Of a stretch of DNA of 64,000 nt, positions 58,301 to 64,000 are shown piece by piece. The DNA comes from Macquaria australasica (lineage: Eukaryota > Chordata > Actinopteri > Centrarchiformes > Percichthyidae), in assembly GCA_005408345.1 (NCBI GenBank), contig SEMN01000049.1:558001-622000 (forward strand), given 5' to 3'. Below the pieces are notes generated by a model. It worked only from the letters and a program-made list of their open reading frames with translations. It ran no database searches and had not been told where the DNA came from. Position numbers and translations under genes: made by a program. Position 1 is the first letter of the stretch; every line of letters begins with the position of its first letter.

Positions 58301-60490
58301 GAAATAGAAAAGGAGATGACAGATAGAGAACAAAGAAAACCAAGACAAATGCATATCAAAAGGAAAACAACTTGGAGAAATAGACATAAATGGGATGAAG
58401 GCAATGAACAAAGACAGAGACATGTATACAGACTGAAAGTTCGATGATGCCCAACCCGAGCTGACAATTTAACAGCATGAAAGCGAAAACATAGCCTAAC
58501 AAAACCACAACACATTCAAGACGGAGGATGCTAGCTGTCACTCACAGATGATCTCCCCTCTGGGCCTGTCTCAGCCCACTGAATGACAAGTCCACATACT
58601 AAAAGTGGCAAATGAAAACCTAACACTAGCACTCAAAAGCTGGCATAGTGCTAGGCGGTAAACTCGTACCCATCACAGTTCTGTGGGATATGCGTGTGTG
58701 TGTTACCTGCTGGTCATCGGGGGTCCAGATACCACAGGTAATCTGGCTTTCCAGGTTGATCTCGGAGGACCAGTGTCTCTGCCCGCTGACTGATCCCACC
58801 AGGACAAAGCCATCACGGTAGGAGATGAGAGCCTGGGTGCCATCGTGGGACCAGGTGAAGTCACTCACCTACAGAGCACCAGACACATTAGTTAAGGATG
58901 AAATGATGATATTGGCAGGATGCTAGCTTGATGATTTAAAAGCATAGCTAGTAGTTATCAGAAAAATCCTCCTTTGTATACACCTAAACTGTTGTGTACA
59001 CTATCAGCAGTCTCTGGTGTTCATTTTGTTCATTTCATGAAGAACTGAAACAACTACTCGATTTAGCAACAAGTTGATCAACAGAAAATCAATTGGTGTT
59101 TTGTTATAAGATTAATCAGTTATGAAAATAGTTGCCAAACTGCTTTTCTTTATCACACATGATAGCAAACTGATTATCTTTGGGTTTTGGACTGTTGGTC
59201 AGATAAAACAAGGAATTTAAGGATACCATAGTGGGCTCTGGAAAAATTATACATTTTTTTTGCATTTTATAGACAAAATGATTAATTACTAAACCAATCA
59301 TTATTCTTTATTCTGGTATTCTCGCTAGCAGGGCTCTAATGATGGCAAAGATGAGAAGTCTTTTTAAAACACTGAGATGTAAAGAGGAGCACGGCCTCTA
59401 GAAGCCACTAGCACTAGCATTTACACTCAATCACTTAGTCCTGTTGCTTTTAAATTTCTAGTTTTATCCCAGTATTAGTATGTATGTGTTAGTATGAGTA
59501 CTGTCAGAATACCACAGAATAAATATTAAAGTAAATTAGTAAATTAAAATACATGCCCTCCTCCAGACTGTTAATAGTGAAAGAGTCTCCCTCAAATGAA
59601 ATGTCTGCTAATGTCAGTATAAATTAATATACTTGTAAGCTATAAAACCTCAACCTCCAGGGGAAAAGAGCAGAGGCACTATTTCACACTGCATAGGCCA
59701 TATATTTAAAGAGAGAGGCCCTTGTTTAGACTGTCATCTACTAAGTAAATTGATCAAAAGATAAGATGCAGGATGTGTCAGACTCAGCTCAGCAGATGAC
59801 AGCGATTGATGGATCGGGCCTATCCGTCGTATGTTCGCTTGGCAGTTATTATTTAAATCAGCATGTGTAATGTCAGGGACTTTTTTTTCCAGTTGGGAAA
59901 TGTTGAAGGCAAATGGCTCAGTCAGTCACAATATGATGGGAATGAGCAAGAATACAGTGTTCTCTTTTTTTGTGATCAAATTTTTATTTTTCAATAGTGG
60001 AGATTAGATTGAGTATGACAGCAAATCATCAGCCTCTACATACACCTGTAATAAAGTGTTACCTTAACTCTCTGTACAGGTTAATGTGATTGACATTCCA
60101 TTATACTCATGGACATACCCTTGTAAATCCCTACTTTTTCTGTTTAAATAGTAAATATTTGTTGTTGCTGATGTTTGTTTTGCTCCCATTACTGTTTTAT
60201 ATTGTGCTTCAACTAACTATTTATATGTACTCCATTACATATTCATGAATACTATTGTTATGTCTGTGCATGCAGCCATATTCTGTCACTGAAAATAACA
60301 CTGCAACAAGTAAAAATGCACATTTGATTGATTTAATTCATTTCTGTGTGTAGTATTTTACCTGCGCTCCACGGTCATTGACCAGCTCCACGGACCAGCG
60401 GCCCTCATACTGGATCCAAACAAAGATCCCTCCATCTGTATCACAGGTGGCCAGTTTCTGGAAGGGCTCATTCCACCGCACCAAGACCAC
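46319..60490 (-). CDS. TULP4: TULP4 (tubby-related protein 4), 12 3' coding exons, partial
   Basis: The exons, 5' to 3', are 60490-60362, 58868-58707, 58187-58007, 54562-54455, 54238-54072, 53354-53130, 52917-52683, 51500-51356, 50830-50686, 50361-50268, 50131-46599 and 46435-46319. Phases agree and they give about 1746 residues; the first exons lie beyond 64000. The first six exons carry WD40 repeats (V-L-V-R-W-N-E-P; D-G-G-I-F-V-W; D-F-T-W-S-H-D-G). A SOCS-box-like segment (L-C-S-Y-V-T-T-A-F-V-P-T-I-K) follows, then K-S-P-K-L repeats. The tubby-like domain is split, with one half in exons 50361/50131 (N-I-W-G-T-K-F-K-I-V-G) and the rest at the extreme C-terminus (I-D-G-N-A-Y-I-L-D-F-Q-Y-P-F). 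Between them is a disordered insertion of over 1000 residues in one 3.5-kb exon. TULP4 is thought to act as a Cullin-5 substrate receptor. Confidence 0.95.
47242..47300 (-). repeat. Poly-proline run in TULP4
   Basis: About 15 consecutive Pro codons, preceded by a short Ser-Pro-Pro stretch. A poly-Ala run (about 48840-48880) lies further upstream in the same exon. Confidence 0.9.
49149..49648 (-). repeat. CAG/CAA/CAC coding repeat: TULP4 Gln/His tract
   Basis: About 165 residues of the TULP4 large exon are almost only Gln, with His and scattered Leu and Ile, encoded by a mixture of CAG, CAA, CAC and CAT. Human TULP4 as I know it has nothing comparable here. The codon mixture suggests an old, interrupted tract and not a single recent CAG expansion. 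Confidence 0.95.
50945..51134 (-). mobile_element. tRNA-derived SINE
   Basis: On the minus strand a tRNA-like head reads GGGGCAGTCCGGTAGCTCACCGGG, with the A box in TAGCTCACCGG. A B box GGTTCGATTCC follows about 60 bases later, then a body and a final A/T-rich tail (AAAAAAAAGTCA at 50941-50956). Pol III A/B boxes at this spacing identify a tRNA-derived SINE. It lies in the TULP4 intron between exons 50830 and 51356. Confidence 0.75.
54898..55186. mobile_element. Non-autonomous DNA transposon (MITE), TIR GGCTGAAA...
   Basis: The ends GGGCTGAAATGATTAATTAT and AATTGTTAGTTTCAGCC are inverted repeats. The interior has the ATTAATCGA words characteristic of a very common fish repeat and no coding capacity. 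It lies in the TULP4 intron between 54562 and 58007. Confidence 0.65.
59041..59340. mobile_element. Decayed copy of the same MITE family
   Basis: CTGAAACAACTACTCGAT at the left, internal GATTAATCAGTTATGAAAATAG, and a GGACAAAACAAG-like word (here CAGATAAAACAAGG) shared with 54898-55186. The copy is too diverged to fix the ends exactly. Confidence 0.5.
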
Positions 60491-63400
60491 CTTAAAGACA
60501 CAGAAAAAAAAAACGAAAGGGGGGAACAGGGACAAAAACGATGATTAGAGAGGCCATTGTCTGTGACCCTGACAGTACTTTCAGAGAGATATGCAAAGGA
60601 ACTCAACCCAGATTGTGTTGTGTGTAGTATGGCAGCCAAACTAGCCATACTACATTAGCAGTGGCCTTCCTAAGACACAGCTTTGCCCCCTTAACTACAA
60701 CAGATAATGTGAGATGATCAACAACACAGGGCCTTGTCAGAGTGACCTTGATCAAGACTGAACTCTTGTCTGCACACTCACTGCGAGTTGCTGTAAATTG
60801 GAGCGTCAGCTGAAATGCCTAAAATGCAGAAAGTAAAATCCAAGTTCCCACATTTCAATGAGCTAAATTTAGCATTGAACCAGATGAAAATATATCACAA
60901 AGTGGGTTAACCTCATTTTGAAAGAGTCGCAAAGGAGATGCTAATATCCTGAGTCTTACAGACAATGAGATTCAATGATTCTGTCTCTCATCATAGTGTG
61001 GTCTAACCATATCACACTACTCTCCAAACATGGACATTCAACTTTGTTTGTAACTTGATACTGTGAACAACGGATAGCTGATGTGTGTGTTACAATGCAC
61101 AGGTTATGTTTCTATTTTTCATCTTATGGAAAGCATTATTTTGTCCAAATCTGAATTTCTGAATGAAAGGGGAATCTAATTTAAAAGAGAAAGTGACAGT
61201 AAGAGAAGGACAAGTGAAGGGACACTGAATGCACTGATGCATGAACGTCCCTACAGAAAATACTATACTGTGGTTTAAAGATCAGACATACATTAAACCA
61301 GTGACTCATAGATGCATGGGTTTCTGTATTTGTCAGTGGTATAGAGATGGATGATCATTAGCCTAAGGAATGAGCTGCAAAGGAGGAAGGTGCTGATCGC
61401 TGGCAGAGAGCAGTATAGATCAAACTGTTCATAACCTCTCTCTTTGTCAGTGTCACCCATCTTAAAAGGCACCCATTACAATCTCCATCCAGCCCCCTCC
61501 TCTGTCTGTGTCTCTGTCTTGTCTTCTGTAGCGTGACTCAGCCTATTCCCAGAGGAATAATCCTAAACAGGGAGCAGCTCTGCTCTCGCTGAGCAAAGCA
61601 CGTGGGCTATACACGCTCAAACACACAATAACACAGGGCTGGTTTTAGCGGGGCTTACGCTTTCTGAGCGCAAGTCCAACAGATCAGTGGCTGAGAATTG
61701 GATAAGCCAGCCAGTCTTGCTCTTTTCCCCCCAAACAACACCACACCCTCCTCACCCCTGCAACAAACACACAGTCCAATCTATCCATGGTCCAGTGGAA
61801 CAGGTGTCATTAACTGTGGGTTCAAACAAGAATGTTAAAGAAAGGTTATGAAAAACCAAAGTAAACAGTCATTCTGCACCAGCTGTATACTACAACGTCT
61901 TCTTATGCCAGTGCCACATGACTGGTTACAGCTGCATTTACAATCCATCTCAATTAAGAACCATTTTAGAAAAAGAGACCATTTTTGCACAGACAATAGT
62001 TAAGCACAAAGCTTTATAAGTACAGCGCTAGAAGATTAGATTTTTTGCAACACGTGTCTTGCTAGTCAGTGTGAATTATTTCAGTTTCCTACAGTCTTAT
62101 TGTGGAGGCCCCCCACCTCACCTGAAATAAAGAATGCCTCTGCTAATATCGGAAAAAAAGAATTTCCTTTTGACCTCGCAGTAAAAACTCTGAGCTGCAC
62201 GACACGGCACAATAGAGTTAGTTTAATTATCACCAATATATGGTGGAAAAAATCCCAGGTAGCTTCATCTTCTAAGGTAAGTTATTTACTAGGGAATATT
62301 TAGTGCACTGCACATGAGTAATGCTCCTATAAATAAAAGGGGTAAAAACAGGGGTAAAAGAAAACCACTAGATGTTTCTATGCAATTACAGCAGCAATGC
62401 TGAGGTAACTCCAGTTACTAATCAAATTTATTGTGCAGAGTTTCCCAACAATTCCCTATTTGTCACTGTCTTGTGTTTTGTTAAAGGGTGTATTGACAGG
62501 GTTATCCTAGGGGAACTTAGTGATCTGTCTCTCATAAACATGTTTATAAGAATACACCATGTGCAGCCCTCCAGCGTAATATTCATCGCTCTCCTGGCCC
62601 TGCTCCCTCAGCAAAAAGGTGTCCTGTGAGCCAGATTTACTGTGGTTTCACTCCCACTCCCAGTGGCATAAATCCTAATGTTGCTCTATAGGTGTGTCTC
62701 AGCTGGCAAGCCGCGGGAAAAAGGACACAACGAGACCTGGCCTGTTGCAGGTCTGCAGCTAAGGTCTCTATGTCATTCTGACTGAGTTGACCATATCCAC
62801 GGACCATTAAAAACAGCCTGCCATCTATCATTCAGCCACAGCGGTCACCTGATGCAGCAGTGCTCACTGGGCGCAAAGCTGACATGCTTCGGCAGTAGTA
62901 CTGTCAAGATAACAAATTTCCATGCTCAAGGGTCTCACTGGGAGAATACAAATCCATGTTGTTACTCCACTCGTGCACTGTCTTCAACCTCTGGTGAGCA
63001 AAATGGATTTTCTGGATGGTATTACACAACCTAATTCAGCTCCAGCCGGTGTAGACATGAGGCTTTAGATTAGGTAGGAGCTCCAGTTAGCATAACATCA
63101 TTCACACACTGTGAATACACTAACAAAGATGGGACAAAAGAAAAACAAAAAAGATTAAAGTAGCATAGGGTTTATACATGCTGTGACTTGCATGTGTGCA
63201 CACTTATCTGCAGCCCCATAGAGGTGAGAATAATCTGTGTATGTGTAAATTTAGCACAGTGTGGAGATTAGCGTGAGCTGGTCAGGCATCCCACGAGGCG
63301 GACAGCTGAGCACCTCGCTGTGACGCAGCGATCTGGGAGATCAGACGTCACATGGAGACAGACAGGAAAAGAGTGAGAAGCTACAGGACAGTGAGAGGCC

Positions 63401-64000
63401 AGAGGGATCCCGGGCACATATGCAAACACATACAGACTTGAAAAATCATCATTAATTATCGCGTGCTGCATGAAAAATTAATCACTGTGCAATAGGTGAT
63501 TAGAGCCCACATGCTCAAAGATCAATTCAAAATACATTAAGAATGAAATATAACACAATTTGACATTTTAAAAATTACAGAGAGTTGCAGGAAGACTGCA
63601 GCACGACTGAAAAAGCCTAAAGCCACGTTTTCAAGCTTGTCTTCATCCCATCCTAACTAACACCCCGTAAGAGAAGAAGAGAGTACATGTTTCCGATCCC
63701 TTTAATTGTGCCCTTTGGCCAGTGCATGGCCATTGACAACTTCTGCTGGGGAAGTTGGCACCGTCTTCACTCCTGCAGTGCCCTGCTGTTGACATTGCAG
63801 CCCTGGCCTCTTGCTGGGACTTAGAGACTGGGAGCTGAGCTGACCCTAGCAACTTAACTGAGAAGACCAAATCAAATCAAATCAAGGGACAGCTTTGGGT
63901 TGCATTGGAGTCAGCAGAAGTGAGAGGACACTGTGACAGTGCAGTGTCACAGTGATGCAGTCGTGAGCACACAGGTCCAAAGCAACACTGGTCCCTGGCA
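60491..64000 (-). other. TULP4: TULP4 intron (no exon seen)
   Basis: The next upstream TULP4 exon should encode the first WD repeat and the N-terminus beginning M-Y-A-A-V-E-H-G. I searched for it by eye on the minus strand in 60500-64000 and did not find it, so it lies off the right edge. The interval shows AT-rich sequence and no clear repeat family. The small ORFs at 62637-62831 and 63643-63870 do not resemble known proteins. Confidence 0.6.

Noticed and set aside
62637..62831. Minus-strand ORF as an upstream TULP4 exon
   Set aside because: The peptide does not match the expected N-terminal WD region, and no in-phase splice pair was seen.

Overview
The window is vertebrate nuclear DNA, almost certainly from a teleost fish (probably a percomorph). 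The evidence is split genes with GT-AG introns, compact introns, many CA/GT, GA/CT and TA microsatellites, fish-type interspersed repeats, and exons that read as full orthologues of genes from human 6q25. No bacterial, phage or CRISPR features are present. All exon joins below come from reading splice sites and checking codon phase by eye. Orthology is from memory of the human proteins.

Layout, left to right. Positions 1-18000 hold the 5' end of SYNE1 on the minus strand: a canonical first coding exon (13027-13102), an upstream non-coding exon (17899-17992) and a possible alternative first exon (763-907). The calponin-homology exons lie off the left edge. MYCT1 (18568-20156, +) follows head-to-head with SYNE1. 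Then come SERAC1 (22345-27905, +, 16 coding exons, 659 aa), GTF2H5 (29671-29998, +, 71 aa), a U2 snRNA gene (31398-31584, -) and DYNLT1 (33124-34415, +, 113 aa). TMEM181 (36001-42465, -, 17 coding exons, 525 aa) meets DYNLT1 tail-to-tail. The rest is TULP4 (43420 to beyond 64000, -). Its 12 3'-most coding exons encode about 1746 aa, and its first exons lie off the right edge.

These genes do not form one pathway. They are a syntenic neighbourhood: SYNE1 (nuclear envelope/cytoskeleton), MYCT1 (single-pass membrane protein), SERAC1 (phospholipid remodelling), GTF2H5 (TFIIH), U2 (splicing), DYNLT1 (dynein light chain), TMEM181 (multi-pass membrane protein) and TULP4 (WD40/SOCS/tubby). Compared with the human order, the TULP4-TMEM181-DYNLT1 block is inverted relative to GTF2H5.

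The most interesting observations are: a U12-type AT-AC intron in TMEM181; a TA-flanked terminal-inverted-repeat element that has expanded into about 0.8 kb of a roughly 20-bp minisatellite; a direct duplication of the TMEM181 3' UTR beside the U2 gene, with one copy interrupted by a 50-bp LINE-tail insertion; a very long Gln/His tract in TULP4; and an upstream ORF that would overlap the SYNE1 start codon. I found no convincing new multi-gene system.
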